The notes under the pieces were generated by a model. It saw only the letters and a list, made by a program, of their open reading frames with translations, was not told where the DNA came from and did no database searches. Below, piece by piece: positions 46,640 to 57,012 of a stretch of DNA of 64,000 bases. The position numbers were made by a program, and so were the translations under genes. Origin of the DNA: Lycorma delicatula (taxonomy: Eukaryota > Arthropoda > Insecta > Hemiptera > Fulgoridae); the NCBI RefSeq assembly GCF_047948215.1, contig NC_134458.1, forward strand, positions 134,481,571-134,545,570, given 5' to 3'. Within the stretch, counting starts at the first letter, position 1. Every line of letters begins with the position of its first letter.

Positions 46640-48840
46640 ACTGCTCATTTCAATTTTGTCAGATCACCTGTCAGTACTCTCCCACAGTGCATAAGATTCT
46701 TACTCTGGTAAACCAATGCTAGATCATCCGCATACTGGATTTTCATGGAGTCCGTGTCTGTCATGTTATTAATATACAGATTAAACAGAATAGGGGGCAG
46801 AACTGATCCCTGAGGTAGGCCATTATTCAGAGTTCATCTACTAGCTTGTCCATTCAGGGACATCTTAAAGCACCTGTCAGAAAACATGTTACTCACAAGA
46901 AATGCCAGCCTTTGTGATGGGATGACCTCAGTAAACTTCAATGTCAATCCCTCCCACCACACAGTCTCATAAGCTGCCATAATATCCACAAAAACTGCAG
47001 CCAATTTGAGTGAGACTTTGCTGAAATCCGTCTCCACTAGAGTTGTTAATGTTAAGAGCATCAGTTCCGTCTTTACCTGGTTTCAGGATGGCAATTACCT
47101 TAGCCTGTTTGAAAAGCTTTGGCAGTTTTCCAGTTCTCAGAGTGTCATTGAAGAATTGGTACTTACGTATTACGTAACGCCCTCGCAGCTACAGCTGCTG
47201 TTTAGGTTTTGTTGACTTCGTGTACTGACAAATTGTACGTATATCAAAATAACCTAACTAAATATAACCTACGCTCGCTTCGCTCGCTAACCTCTTGCGT
47301 ATTAACGCCACCGCAGCTACAGCTTTATTTAAAAACAAAGTAGTCAATCAGATTTCGGTGGATTAACATTAAGCACCGATTTCAGTGCTATAACATTAAG
47401 GTTATATTATTAATACGTTGTATATATTATGCATATTTAATGTTAATTATAAGAGGTTAGCAAGCGAAGCGAGCATAGGTTATATTTAGTTAGGTTATTT
47501 TGATATACATACAATTTGTCAGTACACGAAGTCAACATAACCTAAACAGCAGCTGTAGCTGCGGTGGCGTTAATATGTAAGTACCGAAGAATTCAATCAG
47601 CCGCAATCTAATTTTAGGTCCAATGGCCTTAAGAAACTCCATGGTGTTGTTTACCTTGAATAAATGTAAACAACAGCTTTATTTACCTTTATTCAAGGCT
47701 ATATCAAGCTCTTCAATGCAGAAGTCACGTGAGCGGTCTGGATGTGGTTTCAGATGAGACCTTTTTATGTACAATCCTTTTTTCACAGTTCATGTGTGTG
47801 CCTTGTCTATTTTAGTTTTCAAAATCTTCATAGTCTGGATGCAACATTAGCACTCACATGTGTGACTGTACTTGACAACCTTGGATCTGTACCAAGTTCC
47901 TTATAAGGTCCCAGGCCTTCTGACTAGATTGCGTAAAGTTGAGTCCTGCTATTTTTCTCTCCTGTTCTTATTGAGAGCTCTGAAGAGGTCATCAGCTATT
48001 GTGTCATTGTGAGATTCCGGATACTCAGCATACAACTCATTCCACTCTTGAGACCATCCAGGGATGTACTCTTTCCAAACCCACGTGGAATACACCTCCT
48101 GGCATTAATTTTAATTTCCCCAACAAATCGCTCATAATTGGATGGAATTGGGGGAATCCACTGAATGGTATTAAGACCCCTCTGAAACAGTTCCCAGTTT
48201 GCAAGCTGATAATTCCATCGAAGTTGAGGAACAGAGGTGACTACTGGAATTTCAGTACCATAATGAATTAAGATAGGCCTATGCTGGCTGTGTGGTAAAG
48301 ATCGGATGACCGTTCGTTGTGTCATGTCGTTATGTTCAGATGTAGATATGATGCACAAATCAGGAGAATAATCCTTCAGCCGTCAACCAGATCGGAACAT
48401 TCCCAGATCTGTAACGTTGCACACAAGCTGGAGATTGTACATATCCATCCATTCATTTAGAATAGCTCCATTGTTGTCCTCTTCCTGATATCCCCAGGCA
48501 TGGCTGTGACTGTTGAAATCACCAGCATACACAACTGGGTGATTGAAGGACCTAACAGGTGGATTTGGCCAACTGACTTGTGGACGTTTGTAAATATTTA
48601 CAATAGTGGTGCTGGCAACTTCCACAGCCAAAACAAAGACATCCATTGTTCTGTCTTGAGAAGTTACTTTGTAATTGGTGAGATTGCTGATATGTTGCAA
48701 TGCCATATTGCTCATCATTTATGGGCTCAACCAGAACATATCCATATAATCTTCCCCTTCTTTAAAGATCTGTGTCATACTTGGTGTTAGTCTCCTGTAT
48801 TCTGTATAGCCACAGAATTCTGCAGCATCAGGCATGAGAG
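46640..48840 (-). pseudogene. LINE polyprotein remnant, EN and RT, split by a MITE
   Basis: Read from 48840 downward. The endonuclease starts at about 48720: 'DVFVLAVEVASTTIVNIYKR', 'VVYAGDFNSHSHAWGY' (intact GDFN, catalytic-type Asp), 'NNGAILNEWMD'. It continues at 48358 with 'IISTSEHNDMTQRTVIRSLP' and 'SQHRPILIHYG', corresponding to the SDH-P(I/V) block. The RT part restarts at about 47640 ('FLKAIGPKIRLRLIEF'), is cut by the MITE, resumes with 'TLRTGKLPKLF' and 'KVIAILKPGKD', then jumps to 'LAAVFVDIMAAYETVWWEG', 'LPQGSVLPPILFNLYINNM' and the YADD active site (46723-46734). Sequence after KPGKD, including the SYRPISL block, is deleted, as is everything after about 46640. Jockey/I-type by motif text. 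Confidence 0.82.
47158..47585. mobile_element. 428-bp MITE with ~130-bp TIRs and 8-bp TSD
   Basis: The ends read 'ggtacttacgtatta' (left) and 'ggtacttacatattaacgcc' (right, reverse complement). The inverted repeats continue for about 130 bases with few mismatches, through 'cgcagctacagctgctgttt', 'acttcgtgtactgacaaatt' and 'tcgcttcgct'. An 8-bp duplication 'gaagaatt' flanks it (47150-47157 and 47586-47593). The interior (47298-47325) holds a third partial copy of the tip ('gtattaacgccaccgcagct'). It has no coding capacity. Eight-base duplications suggest mobilisation by a hAT-type transposase, which is an inference. It lies in the LINE just upstream of NDTLRTGKLP. Confidence 0.92.
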
Positions 48841-49401
48841 ATATTGACTCTTAGCAGATGAAATCGATTCAGTGTTCAATTGACATATCCGTAAGTTGTG
48901 TTACCAATGGGGATTGATGAGTGCTTCGTGCTTGGTTGGTCCTGAAAAGGACCATTCATTGATAAATCCTCCTGCATACTTCTTGCTGTGTAGTAGCACC
49001 TTTGTAGAAGAATCAGCCAGTTCTAGACTGTTGCCCAGGGATCACCAGATTGCAGTAACCACAATCTTCAGGGAGGCTTCTTTTTTGATTCCCAAACAAA
49101 TAAATCCTGTTTGTTACATTATTTTCATAAACTTGCAGTGGTACTTGTTATAGCACCATCTGTAATTTCAAATTATAATAAATTATTTGAAATGAAACAA
49201 AGAGTTTGTTGTGATTATAAATTTAAAGGTACAGTGCCTGTTTTATTATTTTGTGTAGGCTTTTGCTTACTTCAGGAAATAAAGGTAATGAATTGTTCAT
49301 CTAAAAATTAAACTAATGTAAATTTGTCTACAGTTCATTGTTAGTATAGACTAATCTTTCAAATTAGATACCAGTTGATAGTATTGTTTTAGGGACCATA
49401 G
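48841..49401. other. LINE 5' region and spacer
   Basis: The first part may belong to the upstream region of the minus-strand LINE; the rest is unassigned. It ends at the R1-clade LINE insertion site. Confidence 0.35.
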
Positions 49402-49414
49402 TGAGGGATGCCCT

Positions 49415-51926
49415 TTGGATAGCATTTATAGAATTCTGTCTAGGCAGAATAAGAAGTTTGTTTTGTTGGGGGACTTCAATTGCAAAACTGTTTATGATGG
49501 CTGCTCGCACAGTAATAGACGCGGTGAATTAATGGAAGGGTTTATGGAATCAAATGATGGCACGCCGACCTATGAGGCTCGGGGTCATTACTCGATACTT
49601 GATCTAGTCATTATTGACAACAGATGGTTGAGGGATCAGTGTGAATTAACAGTCCTGGACAATGATATCGCTAGTGACCATTTCTCATTACAATTGGTCA
49701 TAACAGATGGCACTTATACTGCAGTAGAAAGACCTATCGTGATTAGACCCACGGCTCGCCAGGTGGATAAAATAGTCGATAAAAAGTGTCACAAAGACTT
49801 AGCACTATAATTGAATTGACACCTGATACCCTCACATCAATTATTCAGCAAGAGATGGACAGGGAGATAAGGGCCACCAGGAGTAGAAGACAAGTATACT
49901 GGTGGTCCAATGAGATAGCGTGCTTTTGCAATACTCTACAACAAGCTAGGAGGAAAAAGCAAAGACTAAGGATCAGAGGCGGCTCTGAATATGACACCGC
50001 AGTCAAGTGTTATATAGAGGCAAGGTGTCAGCTTAATAGGTCTATCAAGAGAGCCAAAAGGGATCATTGGGCCAGACTCTGCGAGGAGTTGGACAATGAT
50101 CCCTGGGGCCAGGCATACAAAATCGTCACGAAGAAGTTCGGCAGGCGTTTACCGATATTGAGCGAGCATCACGCCAGGGTCCAGTTCGACGAGTTATTTC
50201 CGTGCGAAGAAGAAGCGATTGTCACCTTACCTGATTTTGAGCCCAGGAGATTTACACCTGCCGAACTGAATTGTGCCATTGGCCAGCTTGGCAATAAAAG
50301 AAGCCCCGACGACAGAATTCCAGCTGCTATACTTAAAGGACTTTTTAAACAACGGCCGTGGGAAATGACGTACATTGCCAGCCATGGGCTAGAGAATGAC
50401 TGCTATCCGCAGTGCTGGAGAGAAGCAAGAGTTGTTTTTCTCCCCAAGGGTGGAAAGGAACAAGAACAAGTTCGATACAGGCCGTTAAGCCTTTTAAATA
50501 ATATGAGCAAGGTAATTGAAGATGCTTGCCGCAAGGATTATTGGAGAAATTGAGCAAGGAGTGGGGATTAGCCAAAAGCAATATGGGTTTTGGAAAGGTC
50601 GCTCCACAGTGATGGCTGCCAAGAAAGTAGTCTCCTGGATGACAGATGTAAGACGCGGCACCTGGAGGACGAGGGGTGATATCTCATTGGATATCAAGAA
50701 TGCGTTTGGCTCCATTAAATGGAGCCATATACATAGAGCGCTATTAGCAAAAAATGTTAGTCCATATTTAAGGAGGCAAGTAATGAGATACCTCTCTGAT
50801 AGAACATGCAAGGTGGCAACGCAAGAAGGAGAAATGGAGATAGATATACATGGTGGAGTGCCCCAGGGCTCAGTTTTAGGCCCATTATTATGGGTCTTAA
50901 CGTTTGATGAGATCTTAAATCTAGACTATCCTGCTGGGGTTGAAGTTATGGCCTATGTCGACGATTTGGTGGTCTTGGCGAGTGACAGGCATGAATTGGG
51001 AGGCACAAGAAAAGGCCAATTTGGCATTGCAGATAATAAATGGTTGGCTATGTGAAAAGAATCTAACGCTAAATACTGGTAAATGTAATTTTATTACATT
51101 TACTGGCAGAAGGATCATCGAACGACTAAATATCAAGGTCAGTGAACAAGTAATAGAAACAGATAGATTAAAGTACTTGGGGGTCACCTTTCAGAGAAAT
51201 GGTGCATTTACGGAACACATACATGAGGTTTGCAATAGGGCTGATAAGATGACTAAATCTCTAAAAAAAATTATGACTTCTCAAAGAGCAATTAAACCGT
51301 TTAAAAGGAGGGTTGTTGCGTTGTCGATATTATATGCTGTCCCGGTATGGTGGCCTTCAGTACGGATAAAGAACAACTTGGCACGCTTAGTTAGGACCCA
51401 TAGGAGACTGTTGCTTGGCGTGGTTTCCGCGTAAAGGACAGTCTCCTATGAGGCGTTATGCGTTTTATCATGAGTGCCTCCGATCGACCTTATGGCTCAT
51501 TTCAGAGTCGAAAGAGATCAAGGTGTTGAAGTTCATGAAGCGAGGCATAGGCTAATAGAGAGATGGAGCACAGCAGGCCCTGGAGACAGGACCAGAAGGG
51601 TAATCCCCAATCTAAGGAACTGGATATATAGAAAACACGGTGAAATAAACTTTTACACGTCACAGTATTTTACAGGACATGGTAGTTTTAATTACTATCT
51701 GCATAGAGTCGGTAGAAGGGAAACTGCAGCCTGTATGTACTATGACTGTGATGATAATGTCGAACATACTTTCACTGTATGTCATAAATGGAGGAAAGAG
51801 ACAGACGGTATTGACCTGTCATCTGATGGAACTGGCAGACTAGCAGAAACTTGGAAAAAAGTTGAGTTGGTCATCAAAAGAATACTTATGCAGAAAAACA
51901 ATGATGAGAGGAGACTAGGATTTTAA
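49415..51926 (+). pseudogene. R1-clade ORF2: endonuclease, RT, C-terminal zinc region
   Basis: The endonuclease remainder is 49415-49790: 'FVLLGDFN', 'TPTYEARGHYSILDLVI' and 'SDHFSL'. A linker with 'VYWWSNEIACF' and 'DPWGQAYKIV' (typical of R1) follows. The reverse transcriptase has 'CWREARVVFLPKGG', 'RYRPLSLLNNMSKVIE', 'RGDISLDIKNAFGSIKW', 'GGVPQGSVLGPLLW' and the AYVDD active site (YVDD codons 50954-50965). The thumb has 'LTLNTGKCNFI' and 'LKYLGVTFQRNG'. The C-terminus has 'TSQYFTGHGSFNYYLHR' and 'CMYYDCDDNVEHTFTVCHKW', a CCHC-type motif, ending at TAA 51924. Frame changes occur near 49790, 50530 and 51000, and stops at 51432 (TAA) and 51471 (TGA). All catalytic residues I can check are present, unlike in the DNA transposons of this window. 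Confidence 0.92.
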
Positions 51927-52222
51927 ACTTTAGCATAGGGCAGGGTGGACAGCCTCAGTGGTGAGGGCTGACATGCCGAGGTGTGTCGGTTCCGATGATC
52001 CACTGGGGACTCCTAAGGGTTTTTTCGTTAGGTTAATATCAAGATCTGAGAAGTCCCAATCGCCACATCATGACAATACATGGTATTGACGTGGCGATAT
52101 ACGGATGGGGCAAAAGAACTGACCGGTGGGCCGGAAGGTGGGAAGGCCCATTAGAGTAGAACAGGCACTCCCCTGGGTGGCGCAATACCAACCAGTCAGA
52201 CCGGCCCAGGGGAGTAGAGTTC
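51927..52222 (+). other. R1-clade LINE 3' UTR with terminal hairpin
   Basis: It is GC-rich and non-coding. A perfect 11-bp stem, 'actcccctggg' (52167-52177) with 'cccaggggagt' (52205-52215), encloses a 27-base loop and ends 7 bases before the poly(A). In R1/R2-type elements the reverse transcriptase recognises structured 3' UTR RNA; a role here is inferred. Confidence 0.75.
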
Positions 52223-52251
52223 AAAAAAAAAAAAAGTATGAGGGATGCCCT

Positions 52252-53952
52252 ATACAGAACACCTTGAAGTAAATGCAACATTTTGTTCATTTTTTTTTTT
52301 TTAATTTCATTGTAAATTAGATTAAATTTTATCAGAAACAGAAGACTAGATTTTAACCAGATTTGTCAGTCAGTAGTTTGTGTCATCTGTGGGTTTCAGA
52401 AACTTTGTACTCTTTGGATAGTTGCACATGTACAGAGGTCTGCCACCTCACTGAGTACCAATAAAGAATTGGCTACCATGCTGGCTATAAGAAGGCATAA
52501 GTATGGTGTCACAAATGGAACCAGGGTGTGGCCCATTTTACATGCAGTCATTTAAGGAAGAAGGAATAAAGAATAGGAAAAAAAGAAGATAATTTAACCC
52601 ATAGAGGAACTGCTCTGAACAGAGTAGATATTGAAGTAGTTGTAATATTGTAACGGTTAAGATATATTTAGTGAAAATATGTTAGATATAGACTTAATTA
52701 AATGAAGTAAAGGTACTCTTATATAGACAAGTACTAATAATACTGCAGTATTTAAGTCTTTAAGCACAATTTATGGGTTTTTTTCCATTAAGCGTCAAGA
52801 AGTAATTCACTACAAGTAGATTTTATTTGCAAATAAAATATGCAGATTTTTTTTGTAAACACTGAAATCAAAACGTTTATTAGTTTATTTAATGTTTAAA
52901 AATAAAAAAATAAACAAAAGAATATAATGAAAAATATAATTTCTTGCCTAATTTTATTTTGATAAAAATCAGGGGCATTTTGGGTTATTTGCCTGCAAAG
53001 TTTAAACCATTTTCTATGGGCTACGTGATTATTATATTATTAATTTATTTGATTTGAAATTTTTTTTTTAATGACTTATGTTCAGTTACTTTTACTTAAC
53101 ATAAGCTGGAAATTGTTTTACTAACTTTGGTAAATAAAGCTAAAATTCTCAGTAAGTAACAAATTCAATAATAATACAAAAGGTTGTTTAAAGATATGAA
53201 AATTGGATATTATTAAAGAGAAAAAATATTAAAATTTAGAAAATGCAGCACCGTCTGGCTGTAATATTTTATACAGCAGGTACTGTTATCTAAGAAACAT
53301 GTTAATGTTTATTAGATATTACATAGAGAATTGAAAGCATTTGTGTTGTCTGCCAAAAGGCACAATCTAGTAAGTCTACACAAGTTGAACTATGAAATAT
53401 AATGTTCTCCGTCTTTATGGACTATGGATGTTTATGTTGCACATGGTATGTTTGTACAAGAAGCATTTTCCTATGTAATGTAAGATGTTTTTATTTGATG
53501 TACAAGATTGCAAAGGAGACGTTGGTTTCCTGTGATTTTATTGTGCCATGCATATATGTCAAATCTACGTCAATACGTATGAATATAATGCAATAGACAC
53601 CATAAGATGGATTGCACTATGTTATGTCTCTACTGTTCATTACAGTTATATAGAAAAATAAAAAATAAATATATATATATTTGTAGTAAATAAAGTATTT
53701 CTTGCTATTCAAACAATTTCTTAATAAAGTAATGTAAACCAGAACCAGATTTAATATTTTTTGATGTGTTATTCATCAAGTCAACCATAAGGTCTGATGA
53801 TTTACTAGTACTTTGTATCTAGCAAGTACAGTTGTGCTGGACTGTATCTTGGGACTGAGCGCCAATTACGTTATGATGCCAGGAAGGTAGGCCAACTTAC
53901 CTCTGGGCACATACAAGAAGTAGATGGTCAAGGTTTTCATTTATGGCTGGTC
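52252..53952. other. AT-rich gene-free DNA
   Basis: No supported gene. The frame at 53402-53596 is open but unrecognised. The interval 52380-52560 is less AT-rich and may be an old repeat. Confidence 0.45.
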
Positions 53953-53969
53953 AGGCGGACTAATGTCAG

Positions 53970-54187
53970 TTTGGAATTCGAGAGTTCCAGTGCTCAAGTC
54001 ATAGTAAAATCAGTTATTTTTACATGGATACCATTGCTCTTTAGTGATTGGGTTTCAGTTAACCACACATCTCGGGAATGGTCAAACTGAGACTGTACAA
54101 GACTACTCTTCATTTACACTCATACATATCCTCTGAAGTATTATCTGAAAGGTAATTACCGGAGGCTAAACAGGAAAAAGAAAAGAA
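53970..54187 (+). repeat. SINE family 1, 5'-truncated, with 17-bp TSD
   Basis: It starts just before the box B region ('ttggaattcgagagttcc') and ends 'ggaggctaaacaggaaaaag'. The flanks 'aggcggactaatgtcag' (53953-53969) and 'aggtggaccaatgtcag' (54188-54204) form a duplication with two C/T mismatches. A 20-base stretch of the body is missing around 'tggataccattgc'. Confidence 0.88.
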
Positions 54188-54204
54188 AGGTGGACCAATG
54201 TCAG

Positions 54205-55420
54205 ATCCAATGGCCATTACACGAATGATATTTTTCTTGATGTGAGAATTATGTAGGTTGTTAGGTGGAATTCCCCCAATTGGCATTTACGTAGTTTCTT
54301 TCTGGACATTGTTCTTTTCAAAATAGGTTGGCCAGATTTAGTTTGATTAATTCTGGAGTGTAGGGCCATTTATGATGTGCACCATGTCTTATATGTCTGC
54401 TTCAGTTTTGAAGTTGAATGTATCAAAGAAGTTAAGAGAGCTTGTGAGGATCAATTCTGGTTTTGATGTGCAAGTTAATTGGATAACCTAAAGAAAATTG
54501 AGCATAGTTGCTGGCTTTCTGAGATTGTTAGCCCTGCGCAGGATGGCTGAGGGGGTTTGATGCTGTTATGGTTGTATAGATAGAATAGCAACCTGGGGGC
54601 TAGGGGCCTGCCTTGGTGCTTACTTTGCCAAGATAGGCTTTTTGGTATCGAGCTCCACTTGGCTGAGATATTCGCTGTTAGAATGAAAATGGGTGTGTGG
54701 AGAACTCTTATGGAGCTATGATGTGAGAGGGTGTAGACATGACATTACTACTGAAAGCAGGCCATAGCAGAGAGAGATAGGATATGTTTTCATTAGAAAC
54801 TTATTAAATTTGTGAATTTGTTTCTTTATTTTAAATTAAATCAAGAGGTCTTTGAGTAAATTGAACTGTAGGACAAAATTTTTGTTATCAACACTTGTTT
54901 TCTTGGTGTGAGAATAGTATTTTTAATGTTTAAAGACTCAATCAAGTAATGATCTGAGTGCGTAATCTAATTGTAGTTAGACATGGGAAGAGTTTTTGTG
55001 TGAAAACTTCCCATATTTGGGGTTAGAGGAAAGCGTGGGGATTGTGCTTCTGTGAATCGGTTAATTTGGTAGTTGAGGGTTGTAAGTTTTGTGGTTGGTA
55101 GAAGCCATACGAAGGTGATAGGGGTAGTAAATTGTGTAGATTCACTGATGGAAATGTCTGCTGAGGTATTTGCATCAGTGGAATCCTGACAGAGGCCAAA
55201 CTGATGACTGTGATGTGTTATCAGGTTTAGAAGGTGGAAAAGATGACCTCTGCGCTTTAATGATTTAAAAAATGATCAGTGCTTTAAAGCCCTGATGGGC
55301 TTTAAAGCATCATGGGAGAGGTGTGGCTACGTGAATTGTCATAAGGCCGGTGTTTCCCCCCTACAGGGGTCAGGATGTATCTTTACACATACTTTGGTAA
55401 CATGATGTTGACAGTTGTTT
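54205..55420 (-). repeat. Unassigned GC-richer repeat-like block
   Basis: The base composition differs from the surroundings. The minus strand has longer open stretches (about 54690-54490 and 55190-55000), with Pro/Thr/Ser-rich text such as 'TTPITFVWLLPTTK', as in many LINE ORF1 or 5'-UTR regions. No diagnostic motif was found. It also holds the perfect hairpin at 55281-55308. It is probably the 5' part of a decayed LINE. Confidence 0.3.
55281..55308. repeat. Perfect 12-bp stem-loop
   Basis: 'gctttaaagccc' and its exact reverse complement 'gggctttaaagc' are separated by the loop TGAT. Each arm contains the palindrome 'gctttaaagc'. It lies in the unassigned GC-richer block. Confidence 0.9.
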
Positions 55421-56392
55421 ACATTTTGCCCACTACCATAGGTTGAAAAATGTTGGTAATAATAATAATTTTTACCAACTGAACTGTGTCTAAGACAAAA
55501 TTATAAATACACTTTACAATCAAATTGATACATAGATCTTATTTTGATGTTTATAGTAAGTGCTGTATATTAATGTATGCAACTATTTTTTTTTTTTTTT
55601 TTTTTAGTAATTGTAATTGACATGTACCAAATCTAATTTTATTTTCCTGTATATTTGTTGTTATTATTTAATACAATCCATTTATAATTTACACTAGTGA
55701 ATTAAAGTTATAAACAACTTTGTTAGTGATGATATATTAATAGAGTAAAGTAATAGAGATGTGTGTACACATTTTTTTTTTTGTTTTACATATTACCCAA
55801 CTAGTTTAATCGCTTGTTATTCTGGTGCCATGAAGAATGCTTTCACCAATCAGATTACTGATTGGTTAGCCCAGGAAATACGTCATCAATACATCATCAT
55901 CATCCCTACTTTATTAGTGTAAAAAGATGAAACATTTCTTGTTTTTTTAAATTGCTGTATTGGATTTCACAGTTGCATGTTGGTTTGTTTCTGTTGTATT
56001 TAATACTAGTACATTGAAATTATTTTCTTATTTTATGGTTTATTTGTTAAGTTAGGTTTGATTTTTCTTTATTTGTACGTTATTTTTTATTATTTTTTAA
56101 ATAGTTAATTTTTTTTTTTAACAGTTTGTTATATGTAAGAATTGTTACTAAATAAAATATATTCATTATAATTAAAATACTTTCATCAATTAAAAGAAAA
56201 AAAGAGAAATTAGTAAACATCTGCAACAAATATAAAAGAAAAACACAATTTAATAACTTCATAATTGTAGTTGATTATATTTAAATACTTATATCAAAAA
56301 AATTATAATTGAAAAATTATAATTATAATTGAAATAGTTACTATTAGAATATCAGTCCAATATATCCTACTTTGCAATGTGCTACTTTTTTT
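55421..56392. other. AT-rich gene-free DNA
   Basis: Nothing is supported. It includes a run of about 21 T near 55586-55605. Confidence 0.5.
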
Positions 56393-57012
56393 TATTTCCT
56401 TGTACTTTACAAGGAAGTATTGTAACCATTAAAAATTTTGGTTTTCAGATATCAATGGAAACATCCATTTTGACCATCCCTGAATCCATTTTGTCTAGTT
56501 ATGGCGTGACTCTGTATGTATGTATGTATGTGCATACACATGTATCTCGCATAACTCAAAAACGATTAGCTGTAGAATATTGAAATTTTGGATTTAGGAC
56601 TGTTATAACATTTAGCTGTGCACCTCCCCTTTTGATTGCAATCAACTGGACCAAAAGTGTCCAAAAAACATAAAATCCAAATTTTTGGATTTTGGCAATA
56701 AGCTCTCATTGAGTGAGAGCAATGATATGTCATAAGTGGTACGTATTTTCATTGTTTCCAGAGTTGTAGCCAAACGAAATTTTAACTAATGAAATATTTG
56801 GATCTTATTAAGAAGAGGGGGGAAGCACATTGGTGAGAATCCGACTTCCATTTCCTTCTTTTTTTAACTTTTTTTTAAATTTAAATATATTGATTTATTA
56901 ATAATTATTAACTTGTGATAGTAAAAAAAAGTTTACAATAAATAATAATTCAATAACAAAAAAAAATTGAATAAAAGATATATGTAATTTAATAGGCATA
57001 CAAGGAAGTCAT
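56393..57012. repeat. Interspersed repeat bounded by inverted TTCCTTGTA
   Basis: The left edge is 'atttccttgtac' (56393-56404), immediately followed by its complement 'tacaaggaagtattg'. The right edge is 'tacaaggaagtcat' (56999-57012). Inside are a 'tgtatgtatgtatgtatg' tract, 'ataactcaaaaacgattagc', 'caccuccccttt'-type DNA text ('cacctccccttttgattgc') and an AT-rich end. I recall similar text as a common repeat in insect genomes, but cannot name the family. It is non-coding: the 68-codon frame over its left end is chance. Confidence 0.5.

Larger units (their letters stand above)
49415..52238 (+). mobile_element. R1-clade LINE insertion, 5'-truncated, 2.8 kb
   Basis: A retrotransposon copy bounded by a 13-bp duplication 'tgagggatgccct' (49402-49414 and 52239-52251) with a 13-A run at 52223-52235 just before the right copy. 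These are hallmarks of target-primed reverse transcription. The left junction falls within the endonuclease domain, so the 5' part was lost on insertion. GC content is visibly higher than in the flanks. There is no 28S rDNA around it, so this is not a canonical R1 site. Few frameshifts and a preserved poly(A) point to a fairly recent arrival relative to the other elements here. Confidence 0.95.
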
